Assembly (NCBI GenBank): GCA_024644425.1
Contig: JAHELA010000035.1
Span: forward strand, 6,323 to 12,144
DNA: 5,822 nucleotides
Source of the DNA: Nitrosomonadaceae bacterium
GTDB lineage: Bacteria; Pseudomonadota; Gammaproteobacteria; Burkholderiales; Nitrosomonadaceae
Direction of reading: 5' to 3'
In this document: one piece after another, positions 1 to 5,822 of the stretch
How the letters are laid out: each line of letters opens with the position of its first letter
Numbering within the stretch: position 1 is the first letter of the stretch
Position numbers and translations under genes: made by a program
The notes under the pieces: model-generated
Told to the model about the DNA's origin: nothing
Database searches by the model: none
Seen by the model: the letters and a program-made list of their open reading frames with translations, nothing else

Positions 1-311
1 GGGCTTCGCTGTGAAAATGGAACACCGCGGTTTGTTAACAAATTTATTGCATTAATACATGGATCTCCACATTTACTAGTATATAAAGTAACTGGAAAAT
101 TTTTTATAGCTTGTTGTAGGCTATAGGGCATTTGTGCTTTTCCCGCTTTACTTCCCAGTTTCTTTTTCTGAGCACTTTTTGCCGCAGCTGGTGGCTGGGT
201 ATCAGTGTAATGCACCTTACCATCAGCATCTACCCAACGGTACATCTCAGCTGCACTAGCAACATTTGCTAGAAAGAATGGTAACAGGAAAAGAGCATAT
301 GGAACTTTCAT
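1..311 (-). CDS. Exported DUF4124 / glutaredoxin-like protein, 3' end cut by window edge
   Basis: Reading the minus strand from an ATG at 309-311 gives 103 codons that stay open to the window edge, so the C-terminus is missing. Residues 1-20 look like a Sec signal peptide: one Lys, a hydrophobic core (LFLLPFFLA) and a probable cleavage after VASA. Residues 22-40 (EMYRWVDADGKVHYTD and following) match the DUF4124 pattern found in many exported proteobacterial proteins. A Lys/Ala-rich linker follows (about 42-60). From about residue 72 comes a glutaredoxin-like start: a beta strand (FPVTLYTS), then C81-GDP-C85 and a helix leading to RGVPF. The cysteines are spaced CxxxC rather than CxxC. The protein is probably periplasmic or envelope-associated; a thiol redox role is inferred and its substrate is unknown. 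The start is supported by a strong ribosome binding site 8 bases upstream. The gene lies 48 bases after prlC. Confidence 0.85.
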   Translation of the reverse strand, partial: MKVPYALFLLPFFLANVASAAEMYRWVDADGKVHYTDTQPPAAAKSAQKKKLGSKAGKAQMPYSLQQAIKNFPVTLYTSKCGDPCINAINLLTNRGVPFSQRS

Positions 312-319
312 AAAATTCT

Positions 320-328
320 CTCCTTTCT
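320..328 (-). promoter_or_regulatory. Strong ribosome binding site of the DUF4124 gene
   Basis: On the minus strand this site reads AGAAAGGAG, a near-ideal Shine-Dalgarno sequence, with 8 bases (312-319) between it and the ATG at 309-311. It fixes the start of the DUF4124/glutaredoxin-like gene. It is the clearest ribosome binding site in the window; the pyr genes to the right have weak or no recognisable sites. Confidence 0.8.
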
Positions 329-359
329 ACTTAATAAATATCATATTATCCTGAATCAT

Positions 360-2456
360 TTACTTGTCCACCATGCCACATTGACGTAATAATGCATCTA
401 TTTTTGGCTCTCGCCCACGTAATGCTATAAACGACTCTAAAGCTGTTCGACTCCCTCCTACTGCGAGAATTTCATCACGAAATCGCATACCTATATTATT
501 ATTCATTACCCCATCTACACTGTCCTCAAACATACTATAAGCATCAGCAGACAATACCTCTGCCCATTTGTAGCTGTAATAACCAGCTGCGTATCCGCCC
601 GCAAAAATGTGCGAAAAACTATTGGGAAAACGGTTGAACTTTGGAGGTATAATAACTGCAACTTGTTCACGAATCTTATCAAGCAACTGCAAAGCAGTCT
701 CTCCTTCCTCCGGATTAAAATCATAATGTAAATGCATGTCAAATAATGAGAACTCGATCTGGCGTAAAATTTGGAGACCGCTCTGAAAATTTTTTGCTGC
801 AAGCATTTTATCGAATAACTCTCGGGGAATCGCTGCTCCATTATCTACATGTTCAGTTATATTAGACAAAACCTCCCATTCCCAACAGAAATTCTCCATA
901 TACTGACTGGGCAACTCAACTGCATCCCACTCCACACCATTTATGCCAGAAACGCCCAGCTCTTCTACTTGGGTAAGCAAATGATGTAGGCTATGTCCAA
1001 ATTCATGGAATAATGTTATGACTTCATCATGGGTAAAAACTGCAGGGCGTAATTGGCCATTGAGATTAACAGGTTTCGCAAAATTACAATTAAGATATGC
1101 TACTGGTGTTTGTATATCATGCTCTTCTCTTCCAATCCGCCTGCGTGTAATAGCATCATCCATCCACGCGCCACCTTGTTTACCTGGGCGCGCGTATAAA
1201 TCTACATAGAATTGTCCTATTAATTTTCCATTAGTATCATTGATATTGAAGAATTTTACATCGGGATGCCAAACTTGAATTTTTGATTTCTCATCCGCCA
1301 AGCTAATAGAGATGTTATAAAGATTTTCAGCCAGCTTAAACATGCCTGATAGCACTCTTGGTTCGGGAAAATATTGCTTTACATCATTATCAGAGAATGC
1401 ATAGCGTTCAACTCTCAGCTTTTCGCTAACATAAGCCAAATCCCATGACTCAAGTTTGTTCAGACCCAAATGATCTGAAGCGAACTCTTCCAACTCTTCC
1501 AAATCAAGCCTAGCATAGGGTTTAGCTTTCGTAGCTAGTTCAGAAAGAAAATCAAGAACTTGCTTTGGTGTAACGGCCATTTTTGATGCAAGTGATACTT
1601 CAGCATAGGAATCAAACCCTAGAATCTTTGCTTCTTCGCTACGAAATTTAAGTATCTTACTAATAAGCGGGGTATTGTCCCAGTTACTCTTTTTATTTGA
1701 GCAATTCTCCGTTAAGTTGATTTCACTGGCACGGGTAGAATAAGCATGATACATTTTTCTACGTAATTCCTGATTGTTTGCATATTGCATGATTGGCTGA
1801 TAAGAGGGCGCGTGCAGCGTAAACTTCCAACCAGAAATGCCGTCTATTTTTGCTGCTTCTCTTGCTGTTTGAAGAACATCATTTGGAATACCTGATACAT
1901 CTTCTATACTTTCTGTATACAACTCAAAATTATTTGTCGCATCCAGCAAATTGTCATTAAATTTTGAAGAAAGCATAGACAACTCTTCTTGAATATGAAG
2001 GAAACGCTTCTTTTCCTTTGGCTCTAAATCAGCCCCACCTAGTCGAAAATCTCGTAATTCATTTTTAACTATCATCTTTTGGGCACAACTAAATTTTTCA
2101 AATTTGCTATCATTTTGAAGCTCCTTGAATTTCTCAAACAGCGACTGATTTTGTGATACTTCAGCATAATATTTTGTAATTTTTGGTAAATTGGTGTTAT
2201 ATGCTTCGCGTAATTCTGGATTGTTCATTACTGCATTTAAATGTGATACTTGGCCCCAAGCACGAAAAATCTGTTCATGAACATCCACTACAGGCTGCAC
2301 AAAATTGCTCCATGTAGGAGCATCGGTTTCACTAAGCACCTTTTTAATAATAGAACGGCCACGAATCAACAACTCTTTAACAGCTGGAGTAATGTGCTCA
2401 GTTCGAATATCGGAAAAACGTGGTAGCCCAGAAAAATCGAGCAAAGGGTTAGTCAT
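360..2456 (-). CDS. prlC: Oligopeptidase A, zinc metallopeptidase of family M3
   Basis: The 698-residue product is a complete M3-family oligopeptidase (thimet oligopeptidase clan), slightly longer than E. coli OpdA/PrlC (about 680). These cytoplasmic zinc enzymes degrade short peptides, including cleaved signal peptides, downstream of the larger ATP-dependent proteases. The zinc site is visible: H484-E485-F486-G487-H488, with E485 the catalytic base and both His as ligands, followed by the third ligand, probably E514 in VELPSQYMENF. The Gly/Tyr-rich substrate loop of the family (HIFAGGYAAGYYSYKWAEVLSAD, about 616-638) is present. The N-terminal helical part is typical of OpdA (NPLLDFSGLPRF, then ITPAV). 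There is no signal peptide. The ATG at 2454-2456 gives the usual family N-terminus, although no good Shine-Dalgarno precedes it. The gene follows pyrC' after 56 bases without an obvious terminator, so it may be transcribed by read-through. The alternative name opdA refers to the same gene. Confidence 0.96.
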   Translation of the reverse strand: MTNPLLDFSGLPRFSDIRTEHITPAVKELLIRGRSIIKKVLSETDAPTWSNFVQPVVDVHEQIFRAWGQVSHLNAVMNNPELREAYNTNLPKITKYYAEVSQNQSLFEKFKELQNDSKFEKFSCAQKMIVKNELRDFRLGGADLEPKEKKRFLHIQEELSMLSSKFNDNLLDATNNFELYTESIEDVSGIPNDVLQTAREAAKIDGISGWKFTLHAPSYQPIMQYANNQELRRKMYHAYSTRASEINLTENCSNKKSNWDNTPLISKILKFRSEEAKILGFDSYAEVSLASKMAVTPKQVLDFLSELATKAKPYARLDLEELEEFASDHLGLNKLESWDLAYVSEKLRVERYAFSDNDVKQYFPEPRVLSGMFKLAENLYNISISLADEKSKIQVWHPDVKFFNINDTNGKLIGQFYVDLYARPGKQGGAWMDDAITRRRIGREEHDIQTPVAYLNCNFAKPVNLNGQLRPAVFTHDEVITLFHEFGHSLHHLLTQVEELGVSGINGVEWDAVELPSQYMENFCWEWEVLSNITEHVDNGAAIPRELFDKMLAAKNFQSGLQILRQIEFSLFDMHLHYDFNPEEGETALQLLDKIREQVAVIIPPKFNRFPNSFSHIFAGGYAAGYYSYKWAEVLSADAYSMFEDSVDGVMNNNIGMRFRDEILAVGGSRTALESFIALRGREPKIDALLRQCGMVDK

Positions 2457-2512
2457 ATAAGTTCAGAAATTTCGGATACATATAAATTGAATTGTAGACA
2501 TTGAATTAAAGC

Positions 2513-3787
2513 TTAATCTTCGTATACTAGGATGCCGTTTGCCAAAGTGTATTTTACCTTTCCCTGTAATTCCATACCAAGAAATGGCGTGTTTTTACCT
2601 TGGCTTTTAAGTGATGCAGCCTCAACTTTCCAATATTGGTCCGGATCGAAAATACATAAGTCAGCTGCCACACCTAGAGACAAATGACCAGCTTCCACAC
2701 CAAGTATTTTAGCGGATTCTGATGTAATTTTAGCCAGTGCAACAACTAACGGAATCTTCATTTCTGTCGCCCATTTTAAAATAAGAGACAATAGTAATTC
2801 CAAGCCTATAGCACCAGCCTCAGATTCACCAAAAGGTAGCAGCTTTGCATCTTCATCAACTGGAGAGTGATCGGAGCATACCACATCTATAGTACCGTCC
2901 TTCAGTCCAACACGTAACGCGTCACGATCACTTATGCCCCGTAATGGTGGAACAAGGTGGCAGTTAGAATCGAAGAAACTAACATCCATTTCTGAGAGAT
3001 GAATGTAATTAACTGCCACATCGCAAGTGACTGGTAAGCCCTGCTGTTTTGCAGCGCGTACCATGGCAACCCCTTCTGCACTAGAAACTTTACTTAAATG
3101 AACCCTAGCGCCTGTTTCCCTTGCTATTAAGACAATATTTGATATCGCAACTGTTTCTGCACACACGGGGATTGCCGGTAATCCTAAACGGGTTGCTACT
3201 TCACCATCATGAGCCACCCCACTGTTAGAAATACCAGCATCCTCAGGACGCAACCAAACACTAAAATTGAACGTAGAAGCATATTGCATTGCTCTCATCA
3301 ACACCCTTGAATCAAGAAGCTGCTTATCTGACTGACCAAAAGCAACGCAGCCAGCGTCGAATAATTCGGCCATCTCAGTTAACCGATCGCCTTGCAAGCC
3401 CTGAGTTAAAGCGCCAATGGGATAAACATGCGCCTGATTCAAGCTTTTAGCGCGGTGTTTTAACATCTCCACTAGCCCGGGCTCGTCTAATGGCGGATCA
3501 GTATCAGGAGGGCATGCGAGACTAGTAACCCCCCCAGCTACTGCTGCTCGCATTTCTGATTCTAGTGTAGCCTTGTATTCAAGACCGGGCTCACGCAACC
3601 GCACTGATATATCTACCAAACCGGGACATACTACTAATCCTTTTGCATCTATTATGTGATTGGCCTGAAAACGATCAGGCTGAGCTCCTATGGCAACAAT
3701 TTTTCCGGCGACAATATATACATCGCTGACAGCATCCATACCACTTTTTGGATCTATCACCCGCCCGTTTTTAATAAGGATTTTCAT
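2513..3787 (-). CDS. pyrC': Dihydroorotase-like protein PyrC', probably catalytically inactive
   Basis: The 424-residue product has the full fold of a type I dihydroorotase (amidohydrolase superfamily): a small beta domain at the N-terminus, the barrel start CPGLVDISVRLREPG (54-68), AGGVT (84-88) and a C-terminal beta domain (LSLGVAADLCIFDP). The catalytic residues are largely gone. The zinc-binding HxH after PGLVD is S61-V-R63. The second His of the HxxHxS motif is K233 (H230 is kept). The AFSDDG segment is AFGQSD (149-154). The HxED motif is RPED (180-183), and DHAPH is DHSPV (306-310). This pattern matches the inactive PyrC' (also called PyrX) of Pseudomonas, which assembles with aspartate carbamoyltransferase into a dodecamer. 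A structural role with PyrB is inferred from that family and from the adjacent gene. The ATG at 3785-3787 lies 20 bases after the pyrB stop, with no clear Shine-Dalgarno. A run of seven G occurs around codons 85-87. Automatic annotation would probably call it an active dihydroorotase. Confidence 0.93.
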   Translation of the reverse strand: MKILIKNGRVIDPKSGMDAVSDVYIVAGKIVAIGAQPDRFQANHIIDAKGLVVCPGLVDISVRLREPGLEYKATLESEMRAAVAGGVTSLACPPDTDPPLDEPGLVEMLKHRAKSLNQAHVYPIGALTQGLQGDRLTEMAELFDAGCVAFGQSDKQLLDSRVLMRAMQYASTFNFSVWLRPEDAGISNSGVAHDGEVATRLGLPAIPVCAETVAISNIVLIARETGARVHLSKVSSAEGVAMVRAAKQQGLPVTCDVAVNYIHLSEMDVSFFDSNCHLVPPLRGISDRDALRVGLKDGTIDVVCSDHSPVDEDAKLLPFGESEAGAIGLELLLSLILKWATEMKIPLVVALAKITSESAKILGVEAGHLSLGVAADLCIFDPDQYWKVEAASLKSQGKNTPFLGMELQGKVKYTLANGILVYED

Positions 3788-3807
3788 ATAACGCTAATTT
3801 GAGTTTC

Positions 3808-4758
3808 TCAGTTTCCTGCCAATATAGTCATTGCTGCCATCCTAACTGCAATACCAAAAGTTACTTGCTGCGAGATAACCGACTGTTTCCCATCAGCAAC
3901 AGCTGAGTCGATCTCAATACCACGATTCATAGGTCCTGGATGCATAACGATTGCGTCATGTTTGGCTCGTGCTAATTTTTCCTGCGTAAGCCCATAATAC
4001 TTAAAATATTCCTCAGCACTAGGAAGACGAGCGCCTAACATACGTTCATTCTGTAAACGCAGCATCAACAACACATCTACATCTTTTAGCCCCTTTGCCA
4101 TGTCATGAAATACACGCACCCCTAGACGATCGACTTTTGTCGGTAACAGGGTTTTGGGTGAAATCACTCGCACCTCCGGGACCCCTAGAGTGGTTAACGC
4201 ATGAATTTGTGAACGCGCAACCCGTGAGTGCAAAATGTCACCAACAATAGCAACGCACAAATTATGAAAATCTCTTTTGTAACGACGTATGGTAAACATG
4301 TCCAGCAATGCCTGGGTAGGATGCGCATGACGCCCGTCGCCAGCGTTAATAACATGAATTTCTGGTTTTACGTGGCGCGCTATCAAATGAGCTGCGCCGC
4401 TTTGTGAATGTCGCACAATAAACATATCAGCATGCATTGCTGAAAGATTGTTCACCGTGTCCAACAGCGTTTCTCCCTTAGATTGAGAGGAAGAAGCAAT
4501 ATTGAGGTTTACCACATCTGCCGATAGCCTTTTGGCGGCTATTTCAAAAGTAGTACGTGTTCGAGTACTGGGCTCGAAGAATAGATTGAATATGGATTTA
4601 CCTCGAAGCAAAGGTACTTTTTTAATATCACGTTCGGGAACACCAACAAATGATTCTGCGGTATCAAGTATATTTAACAAAATGGGAGCAGGAAGTCCCT
4701 CAGTTGTAAGGAGATGCTGTAATTCGCCACCCTTGTTTAACTGCGGATTATTACTCAT
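3808..4758 (-). CDS. pyrB: Aspartate carbamoyltransferase catalytic subunit
   Basis: This 316-residue enzyme joins carbamoyl phosphate and aspartate to form carbamoyl aspartate, the committed step of de novo pyrimidine synthesis in the cytoplasm. All main active-site motifs are intact: the carbamoyl phosphate loop S64-T-R-T-R68 within FFEPSTRTRTTFE, the mobile SKGET loop (93-97), HPTQ (146-149), the aspartate-side LRLQNER (233-239; R234 and Q236) and HPGPMNRG (273-280). It carries a short N-terminal extension (MSNNPQLNKGG) before the first helix. In the related Pseudomonas enzyme, which is somewhat longer (about 334 residues), the N-terminal extension takes part in nucleotide inhibition. No pyrI regulatory-chain gene is present here; the next gene is the inactive pyrC', which suggests a PyrB-PyrC' dodecamer. 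The start ATG overlaps the pyrR TGA stop as ATGA (4755-4758), so translation is probably coupled. Confidence 0.97.
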   Translation of the reverse strand: MSNNPQLNKGGELQHLLTTEGLPAPILLNILDTAESFVGVPERDIKKVPLLRGKSIFNLFFEPSTRTRTTFEIAAKRLSADVVNLNIASSSQSKGETLLDTVNNLSAMHADMFIVRHSQSGAAHLIARHVKPEIHVINAGDGRHAHPTQALLDMFTIRRYKRDFHNLCVAIVGDILHSRVARSQIHALTTLGVPEVRVISPKTLLPTKVDRLGVRVFHDMAKGLKDVDVLLMLRLQNERMLGARLPSAEEYFKYYGLTQEKLARAKHDAIVMHPGPMNRGIEIDSAVADGKQSVISQQVTFGIAVRMAAMTILAGN

Positions 4759-5264
4759 GACCCCAGAGGTATTTTTTCATATAGGCTTAAACTTAATTTT
4801 CCATTCTCATTCTGCTCTAGAGCCAGCATTTTATCCTTTAACAAATCTATCGTCGTTCCAACATAATTTGCAACAACTGGCAATTCCCTTCCGCCCCGAT
4901 CTACTAGAGCTGCAAGACGGATGCTAGCGGGCCGCCCATAGTCAAATAATTCGTTAATAGCAGCACGGATGGTACGTCCAGTATAGAGCACATCATCTAT
5001 CAATATGATATGACGGCCTTCCACCTCAAACGGAATGTTAGACGGCTTAACCTGGTGATGTAACCCAATTTTACTAAAATCATCTCGGTAAAAAGAAACA
5101 TCAAGCGCACCAAGTGGAAGAGCAAGCCCTAGAGTCTGATGCAATCGTTTCGCTATCCAAACGCCACCAGTGAAAATACCAACTAAAACGGTATCTTTTG
5201 TAACGTCTGGCCGAATTTTCTCAGTCAAATCCGAAAGTAATTTTTCCGCATCAGGTAGATACAT
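4755..5264 (-). CDS. pyrR: PyrR-type bifunctional regulator / uracil phosphoribosyltransferase
   Basis: The product belongs to the type I phosphoribosyltransferase fold of the PyrR family, which makes UMP from uracil and PRPP and in Firmicutes also binds pyr mRNA. The PRPP loop is perfect: IILIDDVLYTGRTIRAA (86-102 of the 169-residue form). SFYRDDFSK (57-65) and GRPASI with VDRGGRELP (121-129) are also typical. I chose the ATG at 5262-5264 because MYLPDAEKLL resembles the usual proteobacterial start; a TTG at 5274-5276 would add four residues (173 in all). Neither has a clear Shine-Dalgarno, and the start lies inside the end of yqgF (14-base overlap), which suggests coupled translation. Compared with Bacillus PyrR, the N-terminal TRIAHEIIERN-like element is missing, GIKTRG is GIFTGG, and RGHRELP is RGGRELP. 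RNA binding is therefore doubtful, while enzyme activity remains plausible. Confidence 0.94.
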   Translation of the reverse strand: MYLPDAEKLLSDLTEKIRPDVTKDTVLVGIFTGGVWIAKRLHQTLGLALPLGALDVSFYRDDFSKIGLHHQVKPSNIPFEVEGRHIILIDDVLYTGRTIRAAINELFDYGRPASIRLAALVDRGGRELPVVANYVGTTIDLLKDKMLALEQNENGKLSLSLYEKIPLGS

Positions 5265-5718
5265 TTTGTTTATCAAAATAAGATTGTAGTATTTGTTGAG
5301 CCGCTATTTGATCTAATACTAATTTTTGTTTTTTTAACTTTATTCCTGTTTCCTGTAATACCGCTCTGGCAACAACTGAAGTATACCGCTCATCTACAAG
5401 CCTAGTGCTAATACAGAAATGACTTTCCAAGCGATGTGCAAATTGCCTGCTCAAACGCGTTAGCTTGTGAGCTCTACCATCAGCATGAGCTGGTAGCCCT
5501 ACTACCAATTGTACTGGCTTCCATTCATCAATTAGTTTGGCAATAATGTCTAATTGGAGTTTTGTAGTGGCTTCATTCACTGTAACAAGTGGATGCGCCA
5601 AACTTAGCGCTTGATCTCCCACCGCCACGCCTATACGCTTTTCACCAAAATCAAAAGCCAGAACAGTCCCAACTAGAGGACTCTCTGTATCAAGTTTTAA
5701 ATGTTGCTTTTTTTGCAT
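5251..5718 (-). CDS. yqgF: YqgF/RuvX, RNase H-fold nuclease (pre-16S rRNA processing)
   Basis: The product of 155 residues is a complete YqgF (RuvX) protein; the E. coli form is about 138. The family has an RNase H-like, RuvC-related fold, was first predicted to be a Holliday junction resolvase, and is essential in E. coli, where it is linked to maturation of the 16S rRNA 5' end. Conserved elements are the first acidic strand LAFDFGEKRIGVAVGD (D23), LVVGLP (71-76), LVDERYTSVVA (E110) and LDQIAAQQIL with D136, the expected acidic triad. I prefer the ATG at 5716-5718; a TTG directly before it (5719-5721) would add one residue. The first 14 residues are a non-conserved, charged extension that includes a seven-A run (5708-5714). 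No good Shine-Dalgarno is visible. The gene begins 26 bases after the yqgE stop and its 3' end overlaps pyrR. The yqgE-yqgF pairing is common in proteobacteria and supports the call. Confidence 0.96.
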   Translation of the reverse strand: MQKKQHLKLDTESPLVGTVLAFDFGEKRIGVAVGDQALSLAHPLVTVNEATTKLQLDIIAKLIDEWKPVQLVVGLPAHADGRAHKLTRLSRQFAHRLESHFCISTRLVDERYTSVVARAVLQETGIKLKKQKLVLDQIAAQQILQSYFDKQNVST

Positions 5719-5744
5719 CAATACTATTATTTAATATGCGGCTC

Positions 5745-5822
5745 TTAAGCATGTCCCGCCTCACCTGACAAACTAGAAAAGTCTACTCCTAATAATTGCA
5801 TTGCGGCAGGTAAACGTTTATC
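5745..5822 (-). CDS. yqgE: YqgE/AlgH family protein, C-terminal end only
   Basis: The minus strand from the window edge to a TAA at 5745-5747 reads 25 codons ending in AMQLLGVDFSSLSGEAGHA. This tail, with LLGVD followed by LSG-AGHA, is the characteristic C-terminus of the YqgE/AlgH (DUF179) family. The rest of the gene lies beyond the right edge. The biochemical function of YqgE is not established; AlgH was named from an alginate-regulation phenotype in Pseudomonas. Its position 26 bases before yqgF is the usual neighbourhood and supports the call although only a short piece is visible. The promoter of the whole operon is likely upstream of yqgE, outside the window. Confidence 0.85.
   Translation of the reverse strand, partial: DKRLPAAMQLLGVDFSSLSGEAGHA

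Noticed and set aside
312..359. Possible intrinsic terminator between prlC and the DUF4124 gene
   Set aside because: The 48-base gap has no GC-rich stem followed by a T-run; only the ribosome binding site is recognisable.
343..370. Possible sigma-70 promoter for the DUF4124 gene: TGGACA (365-370), 16-base spacer, TAATAT (343-348), minus strand
   Set aside because: The -10 box matches the consensus at only four of six positions and such matches are common in AT-rich DNA; it is recorded here but not claimed as a feature.
515..841. Open frame of about 108 codons on the minus strand inside prlC
   Set aside because: It lies wholly within the well-supported prlC gene in another frame and its product has no recognisable motif, so it is a chance frame.
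1018..1209. Plus-strand open frame of about 63 codons inside prlC
   Set aside because: It is antisense to the conserved zinc-site region of prlC, is short and has no recognisable motif.
3663..3680. Perfect six-base inverted repeat GCCTGA / TCAGGC with a six-base loop
   Set aside because: It lies inside the pyrC' coding region, has no T-run after it on the transcribed strand and is short enough to occur by chance.
4502..4927. Plus-strand open frame of about 141 codons across the pyrB/pyrR junction
   Set aside because: It is antisense to conserved parts of pyrB and pyrR, and its sequence resembles no family I know.

Overview
This window reads as a stretch of proteobacterial chromosome, most likely from a low-GC betaproteobacterium of the Nitrosomonas/Methylophilaceae kind. 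The lineage is inferred from gene order (yqgE, yqgF, pyrR, pyrB, inactive pyrC), from the DUF4124-plus-glutaredoxin gene and from the protein sequences; no database search was run. The DNA is fairly AT-rich. All seven recognisable genes lie on the minus strand, so transcription runs from the right end of the window to the left. I see no insertion sequence, CRISPR array, tRNA or rRNA.

From right to left the layout is: the last 25 codons of yqgE (cut by the window edge); yqgF/ruvX; pyrR overlapping the end of yqgF; pyrB overlapping pyrR by 4 bases; a dihydroorotase-like pyrC' 20 bases further on; prlC (M3 oligopeptidase A) after a 56-base gap; and the first 103 codons of an exported DUF4124/glutaredoxin-like protein after a 48-base gap. 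The first five genes are so tightly packed that they are best read as one operon. prlC and the DUF4124 gene may be transcribed with it, since no intrinsic terminator is visible in either gap.

The pyrimidine block combines PyrR (a uracil phosphoribosyltransferase/regulator homologue), the catalytic chain of aspartate carbamoyltransferase, and a dihydroorotase homologue that has lost most of its zinc-binding and active-site residues. This matches the Pseudomonas-type arrangement, where an inactive PyrC' is needed to assemble the PyrB dodecamer. A functional dihydroorotase should therefore be encoded elsewhere in the genome. PyrR keeps its PRPP-binding loop but has lost several residues linked to RNA binding in the Bacillus protein, so regulation by mRNA attenuation looks doubtful.

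The window is mostly ordinary housekeeping DNA. The points most worth a second look are the dead dihydroorotase, the altered PyrR surface, and the CxxxC (not CxxC) motif of the exported glutaredoxin-like protein.
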